This document shows, one piece after another, positions 28,168-37,955 of a DNA stretch of 64,000 bases (position 1 is its first letter; each line of letters begins with the position of its first letter). The notes below the pieces were generated by a model. The model was not told where the DNA came from. It made no database searches and was given only the letters and a program-made list of their open reading frames with translations. The position numbers and the translations under genes are program-made. The stretch comes from Kosakonia sp. SMBL-WEM22 (GTDB taxonomy: Bacteria > Pseudomonadota > Gammaproteobacteria > Enterobacterales > Enterobacteriaceae): the NCBI RefSeq assembly GCF_014490785.1, contig NZ_CP051488.1, positions 248,001-312,000 on the forward strand. The letters are read 5' to 3'.

Positions 28168-28704
28168 ATGTTATTAACTATTAAAGAAATTGAGGTTGAG
28201 TTATATAATAAATTCTCTCCTTTTCAAGGTGAAATGGATGATTTAATTTTGAGGAAAAGAGACACTCCCGTAAACAACTTGGAAAAACTTGAAAGTCACC
28301 TTCATGTGAAATTAAAAGGTAGTTTTTTATCTTTTATCATGGAATACAATTTAGATAATTTCTCTCTTGGGAATATATCATTTGGAACAGGGGGTGATTA
28401 TCTTGAGAAATTAATTTATTTAAATGAAGGAGATGGTTTTAATAATTGGTGGGAAGGGAGTTTACGGCCAAAATCAATCATTGTTATTGCTTTGTCAGAC
28501 CCATATACTATTCTCTTGAATACAGTTACAGGAATGATATATGCAATCACCAGTGAACCTAGTGTAAATGATGATCGACCAGTCGCAGACGATTTTGAAT
28601 TATTTATTAGAGTGGTGGGTTCTTTATTTTTAAAGGAAATTTCCGCGCAGGATGCGATTAAGTTCACAGGTGCAACCAATCAAGATTTTTGGAACAACAT
28701 ATAA
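28168..28704 (+). CDS. SUKH/SMI1-KNR4-type immunity protein for module 0
   Basis: 178 residues from ATG 28168, chosen because TAGGAGGT lies just upstream; an earlier in-frame ATG overlaps rhs. The pattern LEKLESHLHVKLKGSFLSFI ... LGNISFGTGGDYLEKLI is typical of the SMI1/KNR4 (SUKH) fold, a common immunity family for nuclease tips. It follows the rhs stop by 11 bases and shares its low GC. Pairing with the HNH-like tip is by position. Confidence 0.75.
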   Translation: MLLTIKEIEVELYNKFSPFQGEMDDLILRKRDTPVNNLEKLESHLHVKLKGSFLSFIMEYNLDNFSLGNISFGTGGDYLEKLIYLNEGDGFNNWWEGSLRPKSIIVIALSDPYTILLNTVTGMIYAITSEPSVNDDRPVADDFELFIRVVGSLFLKEISAQDAIKFTGATNQDFWNNI

Positions 28705-29207
28705 TAAAACTGACGTCCTTCTTAGTTAGAAGTGGTTTATGCAACCATTTCTAACTAATTTAATGTGTTATTAGTAATGTTATTTTAAATTCCACTGCAA
28801 CAAAGTCTATGTCGAATTTTTATTTCGACATTGCATCGCATTAGAAATTTTTATTTTTTTTGTTTTTGCAATTTTATCTTAAAGTAATAACGTATCTTCA
28901 TTTTTGTAAATGATGGTAAGTCGCTTCAAAAGGCGGTTTTATAAAGAATGACAAACACCCTTAAGACCCTTGGTTAATATAAGTGAAGTTGTTTGGTTGC
29001 TTGAGTAAAATAAATCAACCAGTGCGAGTAATTATTTAAATCACATTACGAGTAAAACTTTATCTGCTATATTAATGTTAGTGTAAACAAAATCTCGTTA
29101 AGTAAAAATACTTTTTTCTTAAGCTCGGGTTTGAATATGTGGATACACATGGTGAAGTAATCTGTAAAAAACGTTTGGACCAAAAATTTTAGTAAATGAG
29201 GTTGGGA
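28705..29207 (+). other. AT-rich decayed stretch ending in a remnant of an AHH-type toxin tail
   Basis: No open gene is seen in this 503-bp stretch. Its last about 70 bases (from about 29135) align by eye with the 3' end of the module 3 toxin: GTTTGAA...ATATG.GGATACA, then TGG.CCAAAA.TTTTAGTAAA just before the immunity start. Indels and stops break it throughout. It is the dead toxin of module 1. Confidence 0.55.
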
Positions 29208-29732
29208 GTGAATACAAGTTATGTATTTGAACCGATAGATTTTATTTTTACAAATTCTTTTTTTAAAGGTTTATCTGCAGAAGATGTTAAAAGTTATGTA
29301 ATTACAGATTCTTTGAGTGACGCCTATGAATTTGCTTTTGAGCAGAATCTATCCTCACCATATAAAGTCTGGAAGGATGTTATTGAAAATTATAGAAAAG
29401 ATTTAAGGGTTCATGATAATTTTGATGATGCGGAAGAGGTTGTTAATGAATATTTAGCAAACCTACAAACCCAACATGCTGGTATTTTATTGGAATACAG
29501 GAAGAAAAAAGTAAAAAAAATCAACACCGATTATGATGATTTTTTATTTTCTGATGCTCGCGAAGATGCTTTTTTTGTTCTCTCCACAGTGGCAATAAAT
29601 AGATTCTTAGATAATCCTCTACGCAATAGTCTTCTTGAGGAAATATTTGATTGCTATAAAAAAGGCGGCTGGCCTTGTGGTCTCAAAGGCCATGACCTAA
29701 TCGTATTTGATCCCAGTGCTTTAAAGAAATAA
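29208..29732 (+). CDS. Orphan immunity protein, module 1 (paralogue of module 3 immunity)
   Basis: 174 residues from GTG 29208, the start that aligns with its paralogue at 32645 (an ATG at 29196 would add four residues). The two proteins differ at only about 15 positions and share KGGWPCGLKGHDLIVFDPS at the end. The family is not one I can name. The cognate toxin upstream has decayed, so this is immunity kept without its toxin. Confidence 0.75.
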   Translation: MNTSYVFEPIDFIFTNSFFKGLSAEDVKSYVITDSLSDAYEFAFEQNLSSPYKVWKDVIENYRKDLRVHDNFDDAEEVVNEYLANLQTQHAGILLEYRKKKVKKINTDYDDFLFSDAREDAFFVLSTVAINRFLDNPLRNSLLEEIFDCYKKGGWPCGLKGHDLIVFDPSALKK

Positions 29733-29825
29733 GTATTCTAACAGCCCCGTCGGACCCTGCCATTCTGCATTCGTACCGACGGGCGCGAAACACGGTTTGC
29801 CTACACTGAGTGGCGTCAGGCCGCG

Positions 29826-31493
29826 GTGGAGATGCGCGAGCCGGCGCACAGCGAAGCCATCATTTTGGCACGTAACAAGCTTGGCGACCTGGTCCGCGAG
29901 GAGAACCATTCCGGCGTTTATCAGCATGAATATGATGCCTTAAGCAACCTCAGCGCCACCACCTTCCCGGACGGGCGGGAACTGAAGTTCCTGCGCTACG
30001 GCACCGGGCACCTGCTGGAGATGCAGCTCTCCCTGAGCGGAAAAACGCTGCCGGTCACCGGCTACCAGCGTGACCGCCTGCACCGGGAGACGCACCGCAC
30101 GATGGGCGCGCTGGAGCTGGAGACGCACTACGACATGGCCGGGCGCATCACGCACCGGCGCTGCACGGACAACCTGCGCGACCGTCTGGTCTCCGAGCGC
30201 CGCTACCAGTGGGACCGTGCGGACCAGATAATCCGCCGCATGTACACCGACGGCGCCCCCTCCACCCCTGCTGAGAAGTACCGCCAGTCCCTGTGGGGCT
30301 ACGACGCGGCCGGGCGCATGACGCAGAGCCTGCAGCCGGAAGGGGAAGAGCGTTTCTGGTATGACGCCGCGGACAACCGCACCACGCCGGCGCTGCAGCC
30401 GGTGTGGAACAACCTGCTGAAACGCCTGGACGGCGTCAGCCGGGAATACGACGGTTTCGGGCGCATGACCGTGCGCCACGACACGCACCGGAGAGTGACG
30501 CAGCGTTTCAGCTACGACGATGAGCACCGCATCAGCCAGGTCACTATCGACGGCGACGCGGAGTTCACAAAAGCCGAATACCGCTATGACGCGCTGGGCC
30601 GACGCACGGAGAAACAGGTGTGGCGACGCCATGCCCGGAAACCGGAACGTATGCAGTACGCCTGGTCCGGCCTGCAGATGGTGGGCGAAACCCGCGACAG
30701 CCATCCGGACGCGGCGGTGCAGTATATCTACACCGAAAACAGCTATGAACCGCTGGCGCGCGTCGACAGCCATGGTGAGCACGCGGACATCTTCTGGTAT
30801 CACACTGAACTCAACGGCCTGCCGGACAGCGTGACCGACAGCAACGGCGACACCGTCTGGCGCGGCGCTTCCACCGCCTGGGGCCGCAGCCTGCGGGAAA
30901 GCACACCGGTAACCTGGGACACTCCGCAGAACCTGCGCTTCCAGGGCCAGTACCTGGACCGCGAAACGGGCCTGCATTACAACACCTTCCGCTACTACGA
31001 CCCGGCGGGCGGGTGTTACACCCAGATGGACCCAATTGGTTTACTGGGCGGGCTGAACACCTATACCTATGTGGTTGATCCGCTGGGTTGGGTGGATCCG
31101 TTGGGGTTAACGAGTTGTCGTCTGAAATATATGGGTCGAACACCTGGAAAAAATAGTCGTACAGGGAAACTCGTAATTGAGCGAATGCGCAGCGAGGGTC
31201 GCATTCGTGGTACAGGGCCTCGCATGCAGTTTAAGAGTTCGACAGATGGTAAATGGTATAGTGTCCGTGATGCTGATATGGCGCATTTAACAGATGCAGT
31301 CAAACATTGGAATCAGAAGGGAGGATACTATGGGGCTAAATCCAAAGATGTCAGAAAATGGATGCTGGATCCTGATAATTATGAATTAGAGTATTACGGA
31401 CATAACCGTTCTCAAGGAGCCCTTTTGACCGATAGATATAAAGACATTGAGGAATTTATTGGGCCAGCTGAGAAATCGAGATATTTTAACTGA
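29826..31493 (+). CDS. Displaced rhs tip, module 2: GH-E-like nuclease
   Basis: The rhs homology really begins near 29743, ten bases after the module 1 immunity stop, with an internal deletion joining RTDGRET to AYTEW; the first usable codon is GTG 29826. About 430 residues of core are nearly identical to the main Rhs, ending DPIGLLGG...VDPLGL. The tip (about 125 residues) has RDADMAHLTDAV and MLDPDNYELEYYGHNRSQG, resembling the GH-E subgroup of the HNH/EndoVII superfamily. No promoter, PAAR or N-terminus is present, so secretion needs recombination into a full-length rhs. Confidence 0.75.
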   Translation: MEMREPAHSEAIILARNKLGDLVREENHSGVYQHEYDALSNLSATTFPDGRELKFLRYGTGHLLEMQLSLSGKTLPVTGYQRDRLHRETHRTMGALELETHYDMAGRITHRRCTDNLRDRLVSERRYQWDRADQIIRRMYTDGAPSTPAEKYRQSLWGYDAAGRMTQSLQPEGEERFWYDAADNRTTPALQPVWNNLLKRLDGVSREYDGFGRMTVRHDTHRRVTQRFSYDDEHRISQVTIDGDAEFTKAEYRYDALGRRTEKQVWRRHARKPERMQYAWSGLQMVGETRDSHPDAAVQYIYTENSYEPLARVDSHGEHADIFWYHTELNGLPDSVTDSNGDTVWRGASTAWGRSLRESTPVTWDTPQNLRFQGQYLDRETGLHYNTFRYYDPAGGCYTQMDPIGLLGGLNTYTYVVDPLGWVDPLGLTSCRLKYMGRTPGKNSRTGKLVIERMRSEGRIRGTGPRMQFKSSTDGKWYSVRDADMAHLTDAVKHWNQKGGYYGAKSKDVRKWMLDPDNYELEYYGHNRSQGALLTDRYKDIEEFIGPAEKSRYFN

Positions 31494-31508
31494 CTAGGAT
31501 GAAAGCTA

Positions 31509-31940
31509 ATGAAAGAATTATCTAAAGTTAATGAAAAGCTGGAAGGTGAAATTGTTTTTGTCATTGAGAATGGCAACGCAAAACATGATGTTAATAAATT
31601 AGATGAGGCGCTGCTATTATATCTCAAAGCTTGGTCCTTGATTCCAGAACCAAAGATAGAATGGGAAATTTCAAATTGGGTAGCATCCTGCTTGTATAGT
31701 ATATATTTTGATTTGGAAAATTTCACAACATCGAAAGAATGGGGGGAAGTCTCTCTAAAAACGCGTAGTTCAGAAATTGACACATCTCCATTGATCGATC
31801 TTGGGATGGTTTGTTATGAACTTGGTCAATACGATGAAGCTATAAAGTATTTTGATGAAGCATATAGCTATGGGAAAAAAAGAGCGTTCCAGGATCGACC
31901 TCAGAAATATTTAGACTACTATCTTAAAAATAGAATATAA
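31509..31940 (+). CDS. TPR-like immunity protein, module 2
   Basis: 143 residues, starting 15 bases after the toxin stop. A tetratricopeptide-like helix pair is visible in LGMVCYELGQYDEAIKYFDEAYSYG, with an earlier helical pair in KLDEALLLYLKAWSLIPEP. TPR-like proteins are known immunity partners of nuclease tips. Assignment as immunity rests on position and composition. Confidence 0.7.
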   Translation: MKELSKVNEKLEGEIVFVIENGNAKHDVNKLDEALLLYLKAWSLIPEPKIEWEISNWVASCLYSIYFDLENFTTSKEWGEVSLKTRSSEIDTSPLIDLGMVCYELGQYDEAIKYFDEAYSYGKKRAFQDRPQKYLDYYLKNRI

Positions 31941-32131
31941 CAATAATTATATGTAGAAGTTTTTTTCTTGCGGTGCGTGTAGTTCCATTATTATGGACGA
32001 GGCGTGAAACAATGCACTGAAATGGCGATCTCGTTGAAGTCGCGCTTCCAGAGTCATTATCTGAACAAGGAAATGACTCTGTACTTCACTCCTTCCGCTA
32101 CTACGACCCGGCGGGCGGGTGTTACACGCAG

Positions 32132-32648
32132 ATGGACCCGATTGGTTTACTGGGCGGGCTGAACACCTATACCTATGTGGTTAATCCGCTGGGGTTAGTT
32201 GGTTGTTCTACTACTCTTGGTAAAAATATGATGGAGGGGATGGGGTTGCCACGTTCAACCTCGTGGAAAGGATACCAGGCTCACCATATCATTCCTAAAG
32301 AATTGGCTAATCACCCTGCGCTTAAGAGAATCAATTATTATATTGATGACAACGTAAACGGAATCTTTTTAAGGAAAAAAGATTCACAGATAAGTGCTAT
32401 GGCCCGGCATCAAGTAAACCATGATGGCTATACTAAAGCAATTAAGTCTGCATTAGATAGGATTGACTTAAGTCAGTCTAAAAGCAATTTCAACATAGAG
32501 TGCTGAAATACAGGATATTGCACGTACCGGTTTGAAAAATGGTTACCTGCTTAGGCCGTTAGATATGGATACAGCTGGTGGGGCAATAGGTAATTCTAAA
32601 GTTAACGACGTATGGGCCAAAATTTTCAGTAAAGGAGGAGGGGGGTGA
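32132..32648 (+). pseudogene. Displaced rhs tip, module 3: AHH-family nuclease, frameshifted
   Basis: A short diverged core scrap starts near 32041; from 32132 it reads DPIGLLGGLNTYTY, then a tip with AHHIIPKELANHPALK and HQVNHDGYTKAI, the AHH branch of HNH/EndoVII nucleases. The first frame stops at 32506, but the next frame reads EIQDIARTGLKNGYLL to a stop at 32646-32648. That overlaps the immunity GTG (GTGA). Removing one base near 32501 restores the whole domain. The catalytic core precedes the lesion, so a truncated product cannot be excluded. Confidence 0.7.
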
Positions 32649-33169
32649 ATACAAGCTATGTGTTTGAATCGCTAGGTTTTATTTTTACAAATTCTTTTTT
32701 TAAAGGTTTATCTGCAAAAGATGTTAAAAGTTATGTAATTACAGATTCTTTGAGTGACGCGTATGAATTTGCTTTTGAGCAAAATCTATCCTCACCATAT
32801 AAAGTCTGGAAGGATGCTATTGAAAATAATAGAAAAGATTTAAGGGTTCATGATAAGTTTGATGATGCTGAAGAGGTTGTTAATGAATATTTAGCAAACT
32901 TACAAATCAAACATGCTGGTATTTTATTGGAATACAGGAAGAGGAAAGTAAAAAAACTCAACACTGATTATGATGATTTTTTATTTTCTGATGCTCGCGA
33001 AGATGCTTTTTTTGTTCTCTCTGCAGTGGCAATAAATAGATTCTTAGATAATCCTCTACTCAATAGCCTTCTTGAGGAAATATTTGATTGCTATAAAAAA
33101 GGCGGCTGGCCTTGTGGTCTCAAAGGCCATGATCTGATCGTATTTGATCCCAGTGCTTTAAAGAAATAA
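32645..33169 (+). CDS. Immunity protein of the AHH nuclease, module 3
   Basis: 174 residues, GTG start at 32645 behind GGAGGAGG and overlapping the end of the AHH toxin frame. It is a close paralogue of the module 1 protein at 29208. The overlap with the restored toxin frame is what ties this family to the AHH tip. Confidence 0.75.
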   Translation: MNTSYVFESLGFIFTNSFFKGLSAKDVKSYVITDSLSDAYEFAFEQNLSSPYKVWKDAIENNRKDLRVHDKFDDAEEVVNEYLANLQIKHAGILLEYRKRKVKKLNTDYDDFLFSDAREDAFFVLSAVAINRFLDNPLLNSLLEEIFDCYKKGGWPCGLKGHDLIVFDPSALKK

Positions 33170-33262
33170 GTGTTCTAACAGCCCCGTCGGCCCCCGCTAT
33201 TTTGCATTCGTACCGACGGGGGCGAAACACGGTTTGCCTACACCGAGTGGCGCCATGCTACG

Positions 33263-34951
33263 GTGGAGATGCGCGAGCCGGCGCACACCGACGTCATTAT
33301 CCTTGCGCGCAACAAGCTTGGCGACCTGGTCCGCGAAGAGAACCACTCCGGCATCTATCAGCATGAATACGATGCCTTAAGCAACCTCAGTGCCACCACC
33401 TTCCCGGACGGGCGGGAGCTGAAGTTCCTGCGCTACGGCACCGGGCACCTGCTGGAGATGCAGCTCTCCCTGAGCGGCAAAACGCTGCCGGTTACCGGCT
33501 ACCAGCGTGACCGCCTGCACCGGGAGACGCACCGCACGATGGGTCCGCTGGAGCTGGAGACGCACTACGACATGGCGGGGCGCATCACGCACCGGCGCTG
33601 CACGGACAACCTGCGCGACCGTCTGGTCTCGGAGCGCCGCTACCAGTGGGACCGCGCGGACCAGATAATCCGCCGCATGTATACCGACGGTGCACCGTCC
33701 ACCCCGGCGGAGAAGTACCGCCAGTCCCTGTGGGGCTACGACGCGGCCGGGCGCATGACGCAGAGCCTGCAGCCGGAAGGGGAAGAGCGTTTCTGGTATG
33801 ACGCCGCGGACAACCGCACCACGCCGGCGCTGCAGCCGGTGTGGAACAACCTGCTGAAACGCCTGGACGGCGTCAGCCGGGAATACGACGGTTTCGGGCG
33901 CATGACCGTGCGCCACGACACGCACCGGAGAGTGACGCAGCGCTTCAGCTACGACGACGAGCACCGTATCAGCCGGGTGGAAATCGACGGTGACGCGGAG
34001 TTCACAAAAGCAGAATATCGCTACGACGCGCCAGGCCGCCGCACCGAGAAACAGGTGTGGCGACGCCATGCCCGTAAACCGGAACGCACGCAGTACGCCT
34101 GGTCCGGCCTGCAGATGGTGGGTGAAACCAGCGACAGTCACCCGGACACGGCGGTGCAGTATATCTACACCGAAAACAGCTATGAACCGCTGGCACGCGT
34201 CGACAGCCACGGTGAGCATGCGGACATCTTCTGGTACCACACGGAACTGAACGGCCTGCCGGACAGCGTGACCGACAGCAACGGCGACACCGTCTGGCGT
34301 GGGGCTTCCACCGCCTGGGGCCGCAGCCTGCGGGAGAGTACACCGGTAACCTGGGACACCCCGCAGAACCTGCGCTTCCAGGGCCAGTACCTGGACCGCG
34401 AAACGGGCCTGCACTACAACACCTTCCGCTACTACGACCCGGCGGGCGGATGTTACACCCAGATGGACCCGATTGGTCTGGCAGGCGGTATAAACTTATA
34501 TACTTATGTATTAAACCCTTTAATTCATTTAGATCCGTTAGGCTTAAACGGATGTGATATTTCCTTTGGACAAAAAAGGATTAGTGCGAATTTCAGAGAT
34601 GTAGGCTCTGATGCTCCTGACTATATTCGTGGAAGGAGCATTTATGATGTGGCTAACGATTTGAGAACCGGAAAACTTCATCCTGACCAACTACCGGTTA
34701 GCTATTTTGTGCATCCAGAAACAGGCCAGAAAATAGCTGAAAGTAATAGAACACTGGCGGCACTTTCTGCTGCGGATATGAGGCCAACAATTTTACATGA
34801 AGTACCCGTTACTAATATTTTATTAGCTCGCTTAGAGGAAGCCCCACTAAGATCTCGAGGCGAAGTATTTTCCATGCCGGGGTCTTCTATTCCCATTACG
34901 CCGGGCCCAAAAAACAATACGATTTTAGATATTATAAGGTTAGTAAAATGA
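33263..34951 (+). CDS. Displaced rhs tip, module 4: ParB-like nuclease
   Basis: Core homology begins near 33180 with the same junction as module 2, with an extra G in GACGGGGGCG that breaks the upstream frame; the open stretch starts at GTG 33263. About 430 core residues end in DPIGLAGGINLYTYVLNPLIHLDPLGL. The tip (about 133 residues) reads GRSIYDVANDLRTGKLHPDQLPVSYFVHPETGQ and SNRTLAALSAADM, which fits the ParB/sulfiredoxin-like fold used by several polymorphic toxins. The stop overlaps the immunity ATG (ATGA). Confidence 0.7.
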   Translation: MEMREPAHTDVIILARNKLGDLVREENHSGIYQHEYDALSNLSATTFPDGRELKFLRYGTGHLLEMQLSLSGKTLPVTGYQRDRLHRETHRTMGPLELETHYDMAGRITHRRCTDNLRDRLVSERRYQWDRADQIIRRMYTDGAPSTPAEKYRQSLWGYDAAGRMTQSLQPEGEERFWYDAADNRTTPALQPVWNNLLKRLDGVSREYDGFGRMTVRHDTHRRVTQRFSYDDEHRISRVEIDGDAEFTKAEYRYDAPGRRTEKQVWRRHARKPERTQYAWSGLQMVGETSDSHPDTAVQYIYTENSYEPLARVDSHGEHADIFWYHTELNGLPDSVTDSNGDTVWRGASTAWGRSLRESTPVTWDTPQNLRFQGQYLDRETGLHYNTFRYYDPAGGCYTQMDPIGLAGGINLYTYVLNPLIHLDPLGLNGCDISFGQKRISANFRDVGSDAPDYIRGRSIYDVANDLRTGKLHPDQLPVSYFVHPETGQKIAESNRTLAALSAADMRPTILHEVPVTNILLARLEEAPLRSRGEVFSMPGSSIPITPGPKNNTILDIIRLVK

Positions 34952-35672
34952 AAAACACTCTTAAGATGGTGGAGTCCTCTTGGAAAATGGAAAGTGTTAC
35001 TGAGCCATTTTTTAATTATGACGATAAAGGATTAGAGGTTTACTTTATGGTTTTTATGGGGGAAGATGTTAGAAATCAAGACTTAAATGCATATATGTCA
35101 CAAAACAGTTTAATTTCTCAGGATGATATCCCTGATGAAAACTATAATAATTCTGGATACAGGGTGGCGCACATTATTTTTCGTTCTTTTAGTGAATTTT
35201 ATTTCTCTGATAACTCATCAGGTTTATCTTTGTATGAGAAAAGTTCCGATCTTATTCCCGGGTTTTATGAGGAAATAGATGAGAAAAAAGAGAGGGTAGG
35301 TTATGTATTTATAGGCCACGATCTTTTCGTATCAATAAAAGGCGGCCATTATATAGAGAAGCTTACTACTTTATAAAAACAGAAAATATAAATTTTTTCT
35401 TTTTATAAAGCTTGAATTCAATAAATTGATGTATAAATCATTCTTTGTAAACGTATCGATCTAGAGAAATAATGTAGAGACTTTTTAGCACTATAAAAAT
35501 GGGGTTTAAGTCGAACAGCGTGACCGGCAGCAACGGCGACACCATCCGGGCCGCAGTCTGCACGAGAGCACACCGGTAACCTGGGACACCCCGCAAAACC
35601 TGCGCTTCCAGGGCCAGTACCTGGACCGTGAAACGGGCCTGCACTACAACACCTTCCGCTACTACGACCCGG
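34220..35672 (+). repeat. Copy 1 of a duplicated 1.45-kb block
   Basis: Covers the end of the rhs core, the ParB-like tip, its immunity gene and the start of the next rhs scrap. It is near-identical to 40734-42193 (offset 6511, then 6517 after a 6-base insertion and 6518 after an extra G). Confidence 0.9.
34948..35376 (+). CDS. Immunity protein, module 4
   Basis: 142 residues, ATGA overlap with the toxin. The protein is acidic with an aromatic-rich segment (HIIFRSFSEFYFSDN) and ends GYVFIGHDLFVSIKGGHYIEKL. I do not recognise the family. A second copy at 41465 has a frameshift, so this is the intact one. Confidence 0.7.
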   Translation: MKNTLKMVESSWKMESVTEPFFNYDDKGLEVYFMVFMGEDVRNQDLNAYMSQNSLISQDDIPDENYNNSGYRVAHIIFRSFSEFYFSDNSSGLSLYEKSSDLIPGFYEEIDEKKERVGYVFIGHDLFVSIKGGHYIEKLTTL

Positions 35673-35692
35673 CGGGCGGGTGTTACACCCAG

Positions 35693-36186
35693 ATGGATCC
35701 GATTGGTTTACTGGGCGGGCTGAACACCTATACCTATATGATTGATCCACTGGGGTGGGTGGACCCGTTGGGGTTGATGTGTAAAACAGTGAACAGCAAT
35801 ACGACCGAATCTATTTTTAGGGTTCAGGGAGGCACTCCGCCTAATGCCAGCCGTATTAGAATCACTTTAGATGACTCTCAAAGTCCTAAGATTCAGCGTG
35901 GGACATTAAATATTAGTATTGGAGATAGTGCACATGCTCAACATTTCCTTGATATAAGGGGAAATAATGCACAAGTTGTAAGCTTTAAAGTGCCTAAATG
36001 GATGACTGACTTTATCGAAGAAACTGCTATACCTCAGGCGGGGTACCGTACTAACCCATTAAATCAAGGGGGTTAGCTCCAAAACGTGTTGATCCTACTA
36101 CTCCCGGTAGGTCTTATGAATTGCCCCCAATATGGGCTGAGTGGTTGGAAGCAGTTGCTATCCCGGGATCTGGAACAGCTAAATAA
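35693..36186 (+). pseudogene. Displaced rhs tip, module 5: unrecognised toxin, frameshifted
   Basis: A core scrap from about 35513 has an internal deletion. From 35693 it reads DPIGLLGGLNTYTYMIDPLGWVDPLGL, then a tip with FRVQGGTPPNASRIRI, RGTLNISIGDSAHAQHF and VSFKVPKWM. The frame stops at 36076, yet after one missing T near 36073 it would continue LAPKRVDPTTPGRSYELPPI to a TAA at 36184. The FRVQGG and LNISIGD pattern is faintly like ADP-ribosyltransferase tips, but I cannot assign a family. Confidence 0.6.
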
Positions 36187-36198
36187 TAGAAGGTTTTT

Positions 36199-36714
36199 AT
36201 GAATATTAACAAAGATGAAAATGTTTTAGTTATATTAAAAAATAATCACCATTATTATTGGTTTGCCGCTTTTAAAGAAATGTGGGTAATGGACAGAATT
36301 AAATGGGTAGCGGATTTTGTTAGAAATGGTATTGATGATTTGAATTTTTATATTCATCAAGAAAGATATGATATCCCTGTTTTTAATGAACAAAATGCAG
36401 ATGAATTCATACGCCGTCTGATTAAAGATGGATATCTTTATAACAAGAACGAGATCGCTGATGAATTTTACAAGCGATTATCAATAGAAGATTCATGGTG
36501 GAGTGTGTACGATCTTATGCCTGATTTGTTTATTGACTTCGACGAGAAAAAACTCTACTCACAATATGTAGAAAATATGCACTATGAGAAATATGTACCA
36601 CAAAATTGGGTGGGTGAAGTAGTTGATTTTTGTGATGATGGTTTGTTGGATGATTGTGAACGCTTTTGGATAAGAAATGGTATGGATTATAGGAAAAACT
36701 TATTGAAAGGTTGA
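36199..36714 (+). CDS. Immunity protein, module 5
   Basis: 171 residues from ATG 36199, 12 bases after the restored toxin stop, with GAAGG upstream. It is acidic and rich in Trp and Tyr (EDSWWSVYDLMPDLFIDFD). The family is not recognised; the role is from position. Confidence 0.65.
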   Translation: MNINKDENVLVILKNNHHYYWFAAFKEMWVMDRIKWVADFVRNGIDDLNFYIHQERYDIPVFNEQNADEFIRRLIKDGYLYNKNEIADEFYKRLSIEDSWWSVYDLMPDLFIDFDEKKLYSQYVENMHYEKYVPQNWVGEVVDFCDDGLLDDCERFWIRNGMDYRKNLLKG

Positions 36715-37136
36715 TTTTAAAAATTAGTAGACTTTTAAATGAAATAATATTAATAATTTTAGAGTAAGCTTGTGGTAGACACTAGGGGGTATAGATTGTT
36801 TATAACTGTATCGGTTTTTGAGACTCCTTATTAGAACTAACAAATTAAAGGGTCAAGAGTTATATTGGGTTGATTAATGCTTATTTATTAAAGTTAAGTG
36901 CCCGATACTATTATACCAGATGCTTACTAAACCAATTTTTAATATGAATTGATAACTCACTTTTTTAGAGAGATTAAGTAAAATCAAGAATGAAATGGTG
37001 AAAATATAAATTCTGCATCACTATTCTTTAAAACAAGCATTATAGATTTTAAATCTTTAAATATATAATTTAGATGTTTATTATATATTTTTGTTTTTTA
37101 ATTTCTTCAATGCTGATTTATACCTGTAATTATTAG
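36715..37136. other. AT-rich non-coding gap
   Basis: A 422-bp, very AT-rich convergent gap between the module 5 immunity gene and the minus-strand DUF4291 gene. I see no open frame, rhs scrap or clear hairpin in it. Confidence 0.5.
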
Positions 37137-37748
37137 TTATAAGGTGACATCATAAACCCTTTCCTTCGGTAGAAGTCCTATTGCTTCACTTACATTATCT
37201 GATTTAATTAACTTGTATATATGCCTTACATCTTTAGTTAAATCTGATATGTTAATTATCCATTTTTGGCAGTAATCGATTACGGCTTGATTACGCAATC
37301 CGATCTGAATCGTACGATGATTAAGTTTATTTAGGAATATGTCTCGCTCTGGATCCCATTGTATAACAACGTCTGATTCTTTTATTTTTTTCTTCCATTC
37401 GGTGTGCTGTTCTGTCTCATGGCTTTTATGGTTACTTAGTATGCCTTTAGAAAGAATGTCTTTAAAGCCTTCGTGGCTGAGGTCAATTGCCAAAATACGG
37501 CTTTGATTATAATCTTTCGTGCCCCATCCCGAACGATACATCATCCATAAGAAAGAAGGTTTAATCCATGTCATTCTCGACGTGCTAAAAGGAGGAGAAA
37601 CAAAAGTTTTATTATCAAGAGCGCTGTCAGCAATATTGTCAGAATATGCTTGGTAAACGCGAATAAAGTCTTCTGTATAAAAAGCTCTAATCTCTTTTTC
37701 TGGTAGAGGGGTATTTATTGGGTTTTTTTCATGATATTCTTGCTCCAA
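37137..37748 (-). CDS. DUF4291-family protein inserted in the array
   Basis: 203 residues, opposite in direction to the modules. The DUF4291 signatures are present: IRAFYTEDFIRVYQAYSD, FVSPPFSTSRMTWIKPSFLWMMYRSGW, and VIQWDPERD followed by RTIQIGLRNQAV. The function of the family is not established. It is not an obvious toxin or immunity gene and has its own AT-rich flanks. It probably arrived by a separate insertion. Confidence 0.8.
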   Translation of the reverse strand: MEQEYHEKNPINTPLPEKEIRAFYTEDFIRVYQAYSDNIADSALDNKTFVSPPFSTSRMTWIKPSFLWMMYRSGWGTKDYNQSRILAIDLSHEGFKDILSKGILSNHKSHETEQHTEWKKKIKESDVVIQWDPERDIFLNKLNHRTIQIGLRNQAVIDYCQKWIINISDLTKDVRHIYKLIKSDNVSEAIGLLPKERVYDVTL

Positions 37749-37955
37749 CTTTTACTATATAAGCTAATGTGTACTATCTTACCACAAATCATATTAAATT
37801 GAGTATATTCAATATTTGATTTGGACAGCGAAGTTTGAGTTATCGAATTTTACAAATATCATTTCTAGTTAGATGACTTTATCTATTAAGTATCAAAAAT
37901 TGCGATAGTCGTTGCCTTAAGCAACCTCAGTGCCACCACCTTCCCGGACGGGAGG

